NCBI GenBank assembly: GCA_963930655.1
Contig: OZ005608.1
Coordinates: 16,306,001 to 16,370,000 of the forward strand
From: Myrica gale
Lineage: Eukaryota > Streptophyta > Magnoliopsida > Fagales > Myricaceae
Length of the DNA stretch: 64,000 nt
Direction of reading: 5' to 3'
Shown here: positions 19,512-29,474 of the stretch, piece by piece
How positions within the stretch are numbered: the stretch's first letter is position 1
Layout of the letters: the number at the start of each line of letters is the position of its first letter
Notes under the pieces: model-generated
Told to the model about the DNA's origin: nothing
Databases searched by the model: none
What the model saw: only the letters and a program-made list of their open reading frames with translations
Made by a program: the position numbers and the translations under genes

Positions 19512-21783
19512 TTATTTACCGGAATCCATGTCATAATTCTCGATGCAATCCAAAGTCTCTTTGATGATAATTGGATCCTTTTCATCCGTACGTCGCAACC
19601 AATCTTGGGTGCAAACGAGAGCCTCAACGGTTGTTGGAGCTAATGAACTCCGAAATGGATCAAGTACACGTCCTCCCGTACTAAAAGCGGACTCTGAAGA
19701 CACAGTGGAGATGGGGATAGCCAATAAATCCCATGCAATCATAGCAATAACAGGATATCGTAAATCATTATCCTTCCACCATTTCAATACATCAAAATCC
19801 TTATTTTGAGCAACAAGTGGATCCGCCAAATACCGATCAATTTCTAAGCTTGCAATGGGAGTTGAAGAATATGTTCCAAATGACACAGCAGTGCTCCAAT
19901 AATCATCAAATAAAGTCAATTTGCTGCCAGAAGGAGCAACCATTGGAAGAGGAGACACACTGCTAGTAGATGAATGTACTTGAGTATGAGGTAATCCCAA
20001 TGCATATTCATCAAACAATGCATGAAACAAATCACTTATACTGGCCACTAACTTCTCTCCCTCTATTCCACCATACATCAACCTCACCATGTGTCCCATT
20101 ACTTGTAACTTAGACCGTGGATCAATCACATTTGCAATAAATATCAACAAATTTAATCTATCATTCCTTCCCCAATATTTTTGGTACTTCACCATCATAA
20201 TATCAGCCATGTCTTTCAATCTTTGGTCCGTACTTTGTGAGTAACGACACAAATGAGAATGCACCCCATAGAGTCCATGAAAGTATGAATTCGAAGTAAC
20301 ATACAAAGAACCAGAAAATTGAATCGTAGCATCATAGAAGAGTTCAAGAAACTTGCAAAATACCCTTATTTTTTCCCAGTCCTCTCTTGTTGGAGGTCCC
20401 AAGTTCCTCTTCCCACACTCACCTTCAGTAAAATGAGGAAGATAATCAACATCATCACTCTCCATTCTGTCAAAAGCAAACTCATACTTCTCAGCAACAT
20501 CCAGCATCAAATAAGTAGAGTTCCAACGGGTCGAGACATCAAGGCACAATCTCTTCGAACATTCGATCCTTTCTTTCTCAACACATTGATTGAATTTGAT
20601 AAGTCTTGCAGGAGAAGACCGCACATACCTAATTGCATCTAAAAAAAATAACTGTAAGAAATAACGAATTTTGAATAAACAAATAATGCAAAGTGTTAAG
20701 AAATGAAAAAAAATTACATGCATACCTAATTGCATCACGAACCCTTGTAATTGCATCATCATTTATCTTCAATCCATCACCAACCACAAGATTCATAATA
20801 TGCGCCACACATCTCACGTGAACGTAAATACCATTTTGCACATTACTTCGTAGATGTCTCTTCAAATAACTAATAGTTGTATCATTTGAAGAAGCGTTAT
20901 CAACTGTGACGGTCATAATCTTGTCAATTCCCCAATCGTGTAGACACTCCTCCACTTGCGCCCCAATTGTGTCTCCTTTGTGATTGTCAATCAAATGGAA
21001 GCTTATCACCCTTTTATGCAATTTCCACTCCTTGTCAATCCAATGGGCAGTGACAACCATATAGCTCAAATTTTGAATTGAAGTCCAAGCATCAGTGGTG
21101 AGACAAACTCTACTATCACAAGCCCTAATCATACACTTCAACCATGTTTTTTGATCCTTGAAAATGTCAATACAAGTCCTAGCAATGGTCACACGAGATG
21201 AGACTTGAAATCTAGGCTCTAGCATCCGTATAAACTTTCTAAATTGGGGAGAATCCACAATCCTGAAAGGGAGCTCATCAACAATAAGAAACTCCGCCAA
21301 AGCTTGACGAAGAGCCATAACATGATTATGATCAAATTTTTTGGCCAACACCAAATTACTAGGGTTCTCATCACCCTCAACTCCCTTCTCATATACTAAA
21401 GTTTTTTGTCTCTTATCTTGTTTTGGGGTTGGCTTATTGGGGTTTTTCTTACATTTAGTAAGATGATCCAACAAATTTTTTGTCTCATTCTTATTTCCAT
21501 CTGCAGCATAATCAGCATCACAATAATTGCAAAATGCTCTGACGCGTGGTGGGTCACCAACATGCTTCTTTGTAAATAAAGACCAAACCATAGATTGATT
21601 CTTTCTTTTGGGTTTGGGTGGTTCACTACTTAGTTGGGGAATTTCTGAAACATCTTCCTTCTCAACCATCATCATATCTACATCCTCTAAACTCAAACTC
21701 CTAGCATCAATAGTATGCTCCAAACGATTACGAGAAGAAGACATAGTGTCTACAAGCCTACAAGGATACGTAAATCTCAGCAT
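19512..21783 (-). CDS. hAT transposase (BED zinc finger, RNase H-like core, hAT C-terminal dimerisation domain)
   Basis: Cuts and inserts the hAT element in the nucleus. Two exons, 21783-20726 and 20628-19512, joined by a 97-bp GT-AG intron (20725-20629), give 724 residues with no stop. A BED-type zinc finger lies at about 65-115 with C85, C88, H107, C111 (FCNYCDADY...LDHLTKC). The catalytic acidic residues are likely D231 (CLTTDAWTS), D295 (TVTVDNASSND) and E665 (TVSSESAFSTGG), with the conserved CxxH at 325-328 (RCVAHIMNL). The C-terminal hAT dimerisation region runs from VLKWWKDNDLRYPVIAMIAW to VEALVCTQDWL. ATG at 21783 is the first; ATG at 21744 (MSSSRNRL) is an equally good start. Full length compared with plant RICESLEEPER/DAYSLEEPER-type proteins. 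Confidence 0.93.
20629..20725 (-). other. Intron of the hAT transposase bounded by a 16-bp direct repeat
   Basis: The 16-bp sequence GATGCAATTAGGTATG (minus strand) occurs at 20736-20721 and 20639-20624, exactly 97 bp apart, the intron length. Each copy contains the AG|GT junction, so the donor is taken from one copy and the acceptor from the other. Splicing gives RDAIRYVRSS, matching hAT continuity. Other acceptors would create a stop. Confidence 0.8.
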
Positions 21784-22722
21784 TCAAAGAAAGAATACCA
21801 TAAAATAAATAAGACATGACTATTGCTAATTTGCTATAATTCTGTATTCACTCTGAAAAATAAGATAGACAATAAATCAGATATCCAAAGTTCACCCAAA
21901 GTTCAAAGAAAGAATACCATAATATTATTGGATGGCTTGCAATATCATCTGCCAAAGTGAGCTGTGATTATTGGAGGTTGTTCTTTCTATGTGCTTTATG
22001 TGAAAGCAATAGGTGGCTAGGTGCTAAATTCAAAGTTATGTGAAAGCAATAGGTTAGGATAAGAAATCAAAAACTATGTCACTGTTATCATCATCAATGA
22101 GATCCAAAGGACCATCTTCTGTCATCTTCTTTGAGTTTAAGAAATCAAAAACTTAAAATTACAGGTTATTTGAAATTGACGCAACAACACCTGTGTAGTT
22201 TAGATGTGAATGTCTTTACGTGAATACAACTTAGGACACCTAAAATTTGCAATACTAAAAGAAACCCATGCAATTATTTCACAGCCAGATATATCGTAAG
22301 ATAAATGATCCTAGGTTCCTAGAAAAAATTCCATGCAACAAGTTTGCTCAAAGAAGATACTCAGCTCTTGCATTTCGTGAAGTGGGTTTTGTCTTAGGCA
22401 ATTGTTAATTAGCTCTTGCACATGAACAAAGCAGATACTCAGCTCCTAGTATTGATTTTAAATTGGAACTATACATTGTTCCATAGACGAAGCTATCACA
22501 TATAAACTCACAAACAAAGCACATACTCAGCTTCTAGTGTCAATATATGCTATTCATGATCACAAGTCATATGCTTATTGCTTCCAGAAAGAGTAAAACG
22601 CATCACTGATCATGCAAATAAGTCAGCAAACTGTCTGCTTCGCACAAGTGTAACTACGTAATCAACACAAAAGAATGATAGAAAACTATTACCTATATGC
22701 ACCGGAGAGGAGAGTGGAGACT

Positions 22723-22919
22723 GCTGGGCAGTGGTGGCCTTCTGGTGGCCGGTGGGGGTCGGGTAAGCGCTGGGCAGTGGTGGAATGGTGGGCTGGGCAG
22801 TGGTGGAGTGGTGGGCTGCGGCTGGGCCCCTGTTGAGGCCGTGGGGGTCGAATGTCGAGGACTCGAGGAAGAATGGAGCTGCTGGGCAGTGGTGGCCTTC
22901 TAGTGCTGGGCAGTGGTGG
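22723..22919. repeat. GC-rich minisatellite-like repeats upstream of the transposase
   Basis: GCTGGGCAGTGGTGG occurs five times (22723, 22769, 22792, 22881, 22905) within about 200 bp in otherwise AT-rich DNA. It lies upstream of the transposase start (minus strand), possibly in its promoter or leader. The short plus-strand open frames here are by-products of base composition. Confidence 0.8.
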
Positions 22920-23314
22920 CCGGAGGTTGTTGACTGTGAGTGTGAGACTGAGTGAGTGGGGGTCGGGCCGAGGGGGGGACGGAAAGTCGAAACGAGATGG
23001 GAAATGTGAAACCTTTACTCCTTTAGGCTTTCGTGAAACACTGAAACTCTGAAAGTGACTTAGTGAAGTATGAAGTTACTGTAGTGTGAACTGATGAACT
23101 GACGAAGAATCGAAAATGAGACTAAGTCAATATTCATTGTTCAATAAGGCTGGCTGGGGCGCTGGGCTGCAGAGTGCAGACTGCACACGCCACACAGCCT
23201 GCCGCCTATGCATGTGGTCCCCCCTCTTCACGCGTGAAGCCGTGAATACTGAACAGAAATTTTGAAGTTAAATTGTGTTTTTTTATTATATTAATTTTTT
23301 TAAAAAAATTTAAT

Positions 23315-23390
23315 AATGCGGTTCGGTCCGAACCGCATTTTTGGTCCGGTTTTCCGGTTCGGTCCGGCGGTCCGGTTCTATTCAGCCCTA
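23315..23390. repeat. hAT right end: hairpin and inverted terminal repeat
   Basis: 23315-23339 is a 12-bp stem (AATGCGGTTCGG) with a 1-nt loop, followed by repeated GGTCCGG/CCGGTTC motifs and the terminal TTCAGCCCTA. It mirrors the palindromic left end. Confidence 0.88.
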
Positions 23391-23463
23391 CTTGAGCTGG
23401 ACTTTCGTTCACAGCTGCATTTATGGGGTACGACATTTCTTCGTTGCAAAATTATGCTTAACC
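23391..23463 (+). pseudogene. L1 LINE ORF1 fragment, right of the hAT insertion
   Basis: Continues the frame of 17050-17149 as LELDFRSQLHLWGTTFLRC. Similarity to the copia-2 RNase H begins at about 23464, so this marks a second break in the LINE. Confidence 0.55.
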
Positions 23464-25640
23464 TATTTTCCTCGATTTCATCTTGAGCGTGATGTTGGTG
23501 GTAGAATGTGGATGCAGTTCAGCAAGCTGGGAACCACAGGGAGTGAAAACAGTTGCAAGCGTGCCATCAACAATTTTGTCACGAACCAAGTGACAGTCAA
23601 GTTCTACGTGCTTTGTACACTCATGAAACACTGGGTTGGAGGAAATATGGAGTGCAACCTTGTTATCACAATGAAGAAGAGCTGGGCATGGATGAGGAAC
23701 ATGAAGGTCGTTGAGAAGATAACGGAGCAAGGTAAGTTCACAAGAGGTAGCGGCCATAGAGCGATATTCGACCTCCGCGGAGCTGCGGGAAACAGTGGAT
23801 TGTTTCTTGGACTTCCAAGAGATGAGGTATTGACCAAGGAGGACGCAATATCCAGAAATGGATTGTTAAGGAGAAGTTAAGGAGAAGTTGCAGGAAAAAA
23901 AAGACCTTGGCCAAGAGTACCCGTGACATACCAATGGATGTTGTGAGCTGCAGTAAGGTGAGGAGCACGAGGTTGAGACATAAACTGACCGAGGAGATGC
24001 ACAAAGAAGCATATATCAGTTTGGGTGAGAGTTAAATATAAGTCTCCCAAAAAGTCGACGATAGGATCCAGGATCATCTATAAGTGGACCATCGTCCTTT
24101 GATAACTTAACATTTTGGTCCATGGAAATTTTGGCGGGTTTGCAGCCAATAAAACCAGTGTCAGTGAGAATGTCAATGTCATATTTGCATTGATAAAGCT
24201 GAAGAACTTCAGTATGTCGTGCCACCTCAAGACCATGGAAGAACTTGAAGGGACCAAGCTCTTTGATGTGAAACTGAGAGCGTATAAAATGCTTGAGGTT
24301 GGCAATAACAAGAGGATCATTGGAGGCAACAACAATATCATCGACGTAAACAAGTAGAGCCAGAAAAGATGAACCAAACTTCTTGACAATTTATCATACC
24401 ACTAGCGAGAGCCTTGTTTCAGCCCGTACAAGCTCTTGCAAAGAAGAAAATCTTGACCGGGTTTGGCAAGATGATAGCCGAGTGGTGGTGTCATATAAAC
24501 CTCCTCATGAAGATCATCATGCAAAAATGCATTGTGCACATCAAATTGGTGAAGAGACCAGCCATGAAGCAGCCAAAGCAAGGAGGGTGCGAACTGTCAC
24601 CATCTTCGAAACAGGGGAGGTCTCATGGTAATCAAGAACTTCCTGCTGGTTGTAGCCTTTTGCGACAAGGTGCGCCTTGTAGCGTTCAATGGAGCCATTG
24701 GTGTTGTATTTTATTCGGTAAACCCATTTCGAGCTAATGGCAGATTTACCTGCAGGGATATTAGTAATAATCCAAGTTCCATTGGATTCCAAAGCAGAAA
24801 TTTCATGAGCCATAGCCCATTTCCAATCAGAGGACTTAACAGCTCGAGAGTAAGTGGAAGGCTTAGCAATTTTGGGAATGGATGTAGAGAAAGCTTTATG
24901 AGCAGAGGATAAACGACTATAAGAAAGAAATTGATATAAGGAATAAGGATGGGTAGAAGAAAAATTTACCATGGAGTTTGAACGAAAAGGAGCATCGACA
25001 ATCGCTTGTTGACCCATGTAGTCCTTCAAATGAGTTGGAAGCTGACGAATTCTAGTGGACCCGTGGAGGTAGGTGAAGTTGTTGACTGAGGAGTTGAAGG
25101 AGAAGAAGGGGCGAGTTGTGAGGTATGAGAATCAAGGGAAGTAGGAGTCGGTGTGGAGATAGAGGTGGAAACATGTGTGACAGAAGTAGGAAACCAAAGT
25201 GGGTCGGCGTGAAGCAGTGCAGAAGAGTGATGTAAAGGGGAAGTCGGTGCTAAAGTGGAGTCAGTAGGTATGTAGGGGAAAAAATGTTCATGAATTGGAC
25301 ATCATGTAAAATAAAAATTTCGACGCATGTGTGTTGTTATATAATGCCATATTTAGTGTAGAAATCATTCATGAGAAATTCGGAACCATTGTCTGTGCGG
25401 AAACATTTTATTTTGGTATGAAACTGGGTCATATCCAAAGAATGAAAGGAGAGGATATATGGTTGGGTCTGGGATTTTGTGGGCATTATATAGAGCCAAG
25501 TACATCGTGTATAGTCGTCTGCCAAGGTGAGAAAATAATGTTCACCATTACATCCCTGTTGTGAGCACGGATCCCAGATGTCAGCATTTATAATTTCGAA
25601 AGGTTGTGTAGATGTGTGTGAACTTGGTGGAAAGGGTAAC
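23464..25640 (-). pseudogene. copia-2 pol remnants (integrase, RT, RNase H)
   Basis: Integrase: DDYTRCTWLYIMPTKSQTQP near 25500 and CFRTDNGSEF near 25420. [22 protein letters not shown] near 24790, [20 protein letters not shown] near 24740, the catalytic YVDDIVVASND near 24330, then CKYDIDILTDTGFIGCKPA near 24180. RNase H: CDNKVALHISSNPVFHECTK near 23670. Domains are in the copia order but are split by stops. Confidence 0.85.
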
Positions 25641-26469
25641 TTGTGTAATTTGGCTAACCGGCATATATCACAAACAAATTATTTATTTGATGTAAAATTC
25701 GGTAAAGTGTTTGATAAAAGAGATAAACAAGAATTAGAAACATGTCCAAGGTGATAATGCTACAATTCTTGTATGGTAGGTGCAGAGTTAACAGAACCAG
25801 AAGAATTAGAAACAGCTACCAGCACATAAGGATGGATAGTAAACATGTTGAAATGATAAGAGTTTATTGCAGTTGTCACCCTTCCCAATCATTCTCCAAG
25901 TGGCAAGGTCCTGTATGAAATATTGTTTAGAAAGAAAGAAAACAACAATTGGAAGAGAGAAAAAGTTGTCGAACTGAAAGCAAATTAAAAGAAAAGGTAG
26001 GAATGCATAACACATTTGTGAGAGTGATGTGAGAATTGAGTTTGGCAGGACCAATGCGAGTGACATCTGCTAACCACCATTTGGAAGTTTGACTTTGGTG
26101 GAAATTTTTGTGGGAACATCAGTCTAAATAGAGGGGCAATAGGTTATATGATATGTTGCTCCAATATCTATAATCCAAGGAGAAATGGTTGCTTGAGCAG
26201 AAGAAATATCAGAAGCATGAAGACATAGAGGTATGCCAGTCATCTGAAAATTTTCGGAATGGGATGATGAAGGAAGGGATTGAACATTGTTACCAGAGAC
26301 TGCTGAAGTTTGTGATTGGAGAAGGGCTATTAGCTGTGGAAGTTGGTCCTTTGGAATTGTTACTTAAGGGTGCCAAAACTTGGTCGTTTGATAAAGTATT
26401 GACTTGGTTCACAGAAGGAGCAGAAACTGGAGACTTCCCATGAAACTTATGACCCAGAGGGTAGCCATT

Positions 26470-26877
26470 AAGCTTGTAACATTTTTTCCGCACATGTCCA
26501 GCCAATTTACACTAAGTGCACTATAGTTTATCAAGCTCGGGATGAGCTTTAAAAAACCGATCAAGAGAATGACCTGCTACTTTGCTACTTGCAATGAGTA
26601 CAAAATATTCTGTTTCTACGTTGAAAACCAGAGGGTCTTGCAGAGTCATGAAAATTTTTGATAGCAAGTGCGACAAAATCGGTTCGGTTGAGTAGAAGAG
26701 AAATCTATTTTCTCTTCTCTTCTTGTTGAACTAAGGCGTAGACTTCACTTAAACAAGGCAATGGTTTAATCATAATAATTTGAGCCCTAATAGGAGTAAA
26801 ATAAATTAAGACCCACAAGAAACCTCAACACCTAGTCATGTTGCTGGTTTTCGAGCAAAACTTTGAGTGCTCCACAG
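26470..26877 (-). pseudogene. copia-2 gag C-terminal part with CCHC knuckle
   Basis: Near 26520-26475 the minus strand encodes a CX2CX3GHX4C zinc knuckle (C-x-x-CKLAGHVRKKC), in which the second knuckle position is a stop codon. The linker to integrase follows (KLNGYPLGHKFHG). 25640-26470 holds protease/pre-integrase-like sequence too decayed to assign confidently. Confidence 0.65.
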
Positions 26878-27678
26878 TAGTGTTGTGCATAACCGATGAC
26901 GGTGGCGGTTATGCCCTCTAACGCCATCGTCACCGCTATGGGCTGTTGTCCAAAAATGGACACCGCCCCAGCCATCGTTAAGGGAAGAAACCAGCCCCTA
27001 ATGGTGGCGGTAGCGGTTCCAGCCACCTGCACAGGAAATTCATAAATAAATAAAAATTCAAATTGCACAAATCCACAATCCAAATCGCAACAGATCACAA
27101 CAAATCCATAACCCACAAAACTAAATCTTAGCAAATCCAAAAACTACAAACCCAAATCGTCACAAATCTCAACTAAATCTAGTGATCCACAAACCCAAAA
27201 AGCAAATCGCAACAAAATTAGAGAGAGATGAAGTGTTGTAGCCGTTTGTTGCAGAGGGTGGTGCGGCTGAAAGAGAGCTGCGGGCCTGCGACAAAGAGGA
27301 GGGGCAGCGGCTGACGGGAGGCTGAAGCGTCTTGGAGAGGGGAGAGAATTAGAGGAGGGTCTGGGTTGAGGAGGCCGGAGGAGGAGGGAATCACGAAGTG
27401 GGAGGGGAGAAAAGAAAAAACCCAAGTAACTAGCTAAAACCAAAACGACATCGTCTTAAAAAAAAGGCGGCCTGACCAGCACTGAACGGAGGAGGGGGAA
27501 GGGAAAAAAGAAGAAGGGGCGGTGGGGGTGGTTTCACCGCTACCGCAGTTTTCACCGCCTTTTGGCAAAAATGGGCACCGTTACCACCCTCGCTACTAAG
27601 CGGGGAGCGGTTACTAGTAGCGATACTGGTGGCAGTGCCGGTTAACCGGCCCACCACCGGTACCGGTGAACAGGCCTA
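26878..27678. mobile_element. 801-bp non-autonomous hAT-like element in copia-2
   Basis: Ends are TAGTGTTGTGCA and TAGGCCTGTTCA (complement of the right end), which fit hAT-type termini. Flanks CTCCACAG (26870-26877) and ATCCACAG (27679-27686) are an 8-bp duplication with one change. Subterminal regions repeat GGTGGCGGT/CCACCACCGGT motifs. No transposase is encoded. The minus-strand proline- and serine-rich open frames inside follow from base composition. Confidence 0.8.
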
Positions 27679-27686
27679 ATCCACAG

Positions 27687-28190
27687 GATCAATCGGCTAT
27701 GGTCTCAAAATTCTGCAATTCATCAAGAAAACCTTTTAACTTGGAGAAATAAGTGCTGACAGAGTCAATACCTTAGAAAGAGAATGAATGGCTTGCTTCA
27801 ATCATAGATGTGTGGACCATTATTTTGGGCAAAATGTTGTTCTAGTTCCAGCCATAGTTCAGAAGCCATATCAATGTAGATGATGTTGTTCTTGATTTCG
27901 ATGGAAATGACATTATGTAACTAAGAAATAATCATGTCGTTGCATTCTAACCAATTCTAAAAAATAGGATTAGAAGAATCAATAGGGGTAGTGAATGTTC
28001 CATCAATGAAGCACAACTTTCGTTTGATACGAAGGGATCGTCGAATGGTGCGAGCCCAAGAGTGGTAGTTGTCTGCTGTAAAAAGGTGAGAAGCGAGCAA
28101 AGCGGTTGGGCCATCGTTGGGATTAAGAAAATAAGGACTCGTGGAATCCTTTGGGTTAATGAATGTTAAAAAAGGATTCTCGTCTACCAT
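27687..28190 (-). pseudogene. copia-2 gag N-terminal part
   Basis: Starts MVDENPFLTFINPKDSTSPY at 28190, just downstream of the LTR and primer site. It contains a UBN2_3-type segment: FLNPNDGPTALLASHLFTAD followed by NYHSWARTIRRSLRIKRKL. It breaks up before the nested hAT element at 27678. Confidence 0.85.
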
Positions 28191-28226
28191 GGAAACTACA
28201 ATAGCTATTATATTGCTCTGATACCA

Positions 28227-28486
28227 TGAAAGAATTTCAAATAGTTGGAGAGAGATAAACGTTGTGACCAAATGCGATACTCTCATTTAGTATTCATAAT
28301 GAAAAAAAGAAAGTAGAGAGCTCCCTTTATACAAGCTTTCGCAGGGGGAGGAAAAATTAATAACGTACTATACATAAAAAGAATATCAGAGAGGAGGACG
28401 TCAATCGATGCATGACAAAAAATATTCTTCTTTCAACCAACGTCAGTCTGTTGCATGGGGGCAAGACTTTAGTGGTGTAGAATTCA
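28227..28486 (-). repeat. copia-2 5' LTR
   Basis: About 260 bp. The plus-strand left end TGAAAGAATTTC abuts the primer site complement. The right end GTAGAATTCA is inferred from the TGAATTC/GAATTTCA inverted ends, and no second copy exists to confirm it. Confidence 0.6.
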
Positions 28487-29474
28487 GAGGAGTTGGTTTG
28501 TGAGCTTGAGTGAGGAGCTAGAGAATTGATGCTGATCTGGGAATGTAGTGCTGAGTCAGTTGCTAATCTAGACCTGGGGATACAGAGTCTAATAACAGTT
28601 ATGAGAACTGAAGGTACTGACCACCATAGATATCCGGTCCTATGGGAAGCAATAATGATCCTCGTAATCCCCACAAAGAACCATGCCCATCTGAATAGAG
28701 CATCAACAAGGAAGGTGATAGGGATAATATGGGAATTTCTACTCCCACACAACCGTTAGTTTCACAAAGCCAAAAAGTTGATGTTGCGAGTAGTAGTCAC
28801 ATAAGGAAGGAAGCTGCATCCCACCAACGTCTTCTGGATGCCTGTCCAAATAACGGTAGGACCCCACCCCAAAATGCTGGGCGGCTCCACTTTGAGGAGA
28901 GTCAGACTACTCAGATTTTCAAAGCTTCTCAAACCAACTAGTAGCTACACGTGGATTACTTAGCAGGGCTAGAAAAACTCCTGGCCAACAATCCTAGTGG
29001 GCCCCCGATTATTCAGAAATCCAGTCAACCTAGGCCCGCCTCTGTGGATTTCTCAAGTTTAACTCTACTGCAGTCTCCTATAGACAAATCGAGTCCACTA
29101 TGGGCCCCAAAAAATATGACGTCCAGTGGGCCTCATACTGCCCGTATGAAGAATAAAAGTGTTGTGATTTAGGATATTGCAAAGGAAGCTGATTGCCCTT
29201 GGTTATAAACAAATTCAGGAGAGGCTGGACAAAAGGTCAAGCTAATGGCGCATGGAATCTGCTATTTCCTCACGCTGTTATTCAACACCTTTGGCGGGAA
29301 CCATCGGACCATGCACCGATTGTTCTCTATACAGGTGGGAAATCTTCAGGTGGACCAAAACCTTTTAGATTTGAAAACTTCTGGTCTCAGGATGCATCTA
29401 GATGGGTAGTTATCAACCGGGCATGGGGTAGACTGCAATCTGATTCGTCAACCCATCGCTTGATCCGCAGAATT
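28487..29474 (+). pseudogene. L1 LINE: ORF1 C-terminus and endonuclease tail
   Basis: 28729-29172 reads as a hydrophilic, S/P/Q-rich tail typical of LINE ORF1 (SQSQKVDVASSSHIRKEAAS). 29193-29470 reads GQANGAWNLLFPHAVIQHLW, SDHAPIVLYTGG, GPKPFRFENFWSQDASRWVV, the conserved join between the L1 endonuclease and RT. Most of the endonuclease is missing between them. The frame ends in HRLIRRI at the solo LTR and continues past it at 32354. Confidence 0.8.

Larger units (their letters stand above)
17150..23390 (-). mobile_element. Complete hAT-superfamily DNA transposon with intact-looking transposase
   Basis: The 6241-bp element is flanked by a perfect 8-bp duplication CTTGAGCT (17142-17149 and 23391-23398), the hAT target length. 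Ends are short inverted repeats: TAGGGGTGAA on the left and TAGGGCTGAA (complement of the right end). Both subterminal regions are full of GGTCCGGACC-type palindromes. Inside are an AT-rich 116-bp satellite (left) and a two-exon transposase gene on the minus strand. 18671-19511 and 21784-22690 are AT-rich non-coding; 22690-23060 is GC-rich. The intact gene and perfect duplication suggest a relatively recent insertion. Confidence 0.95.
23464..28486 (-). mobile_element. Degenerate Ty1-copia retrotransposon (copia-2), 3' LTR missing
   Basis: On the minus strand, the order is 5' LTR (28227-28486), primer-binding site (28226-28215, TGGTATCAGAGC, a perfect initiator-tRNA-Met match touching the LTR), gag, CCHC knuckle, integrase, RT and RNase H. 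RNase H runs into LINE sequence at about 23464 without a 3' LTR, so the end was lost. Frames carry many stops and shifts. An 801-bp hAT-like element (26878-27678) is nested in gag. Confidence 0.88.

Noticed and set aside
22697..23052. Gly/Trp-rich plus-strand frames
   Set aside because: Caused by the GCTGGGCAGTGGTGG repeats upstream of the hAT transposase.
27144..27657. Proline/serine-rich minus-strand frames
   Set aside because: They lie inside the 801-bp non-autonomous hAT element and reflect its GC-rich repeats.
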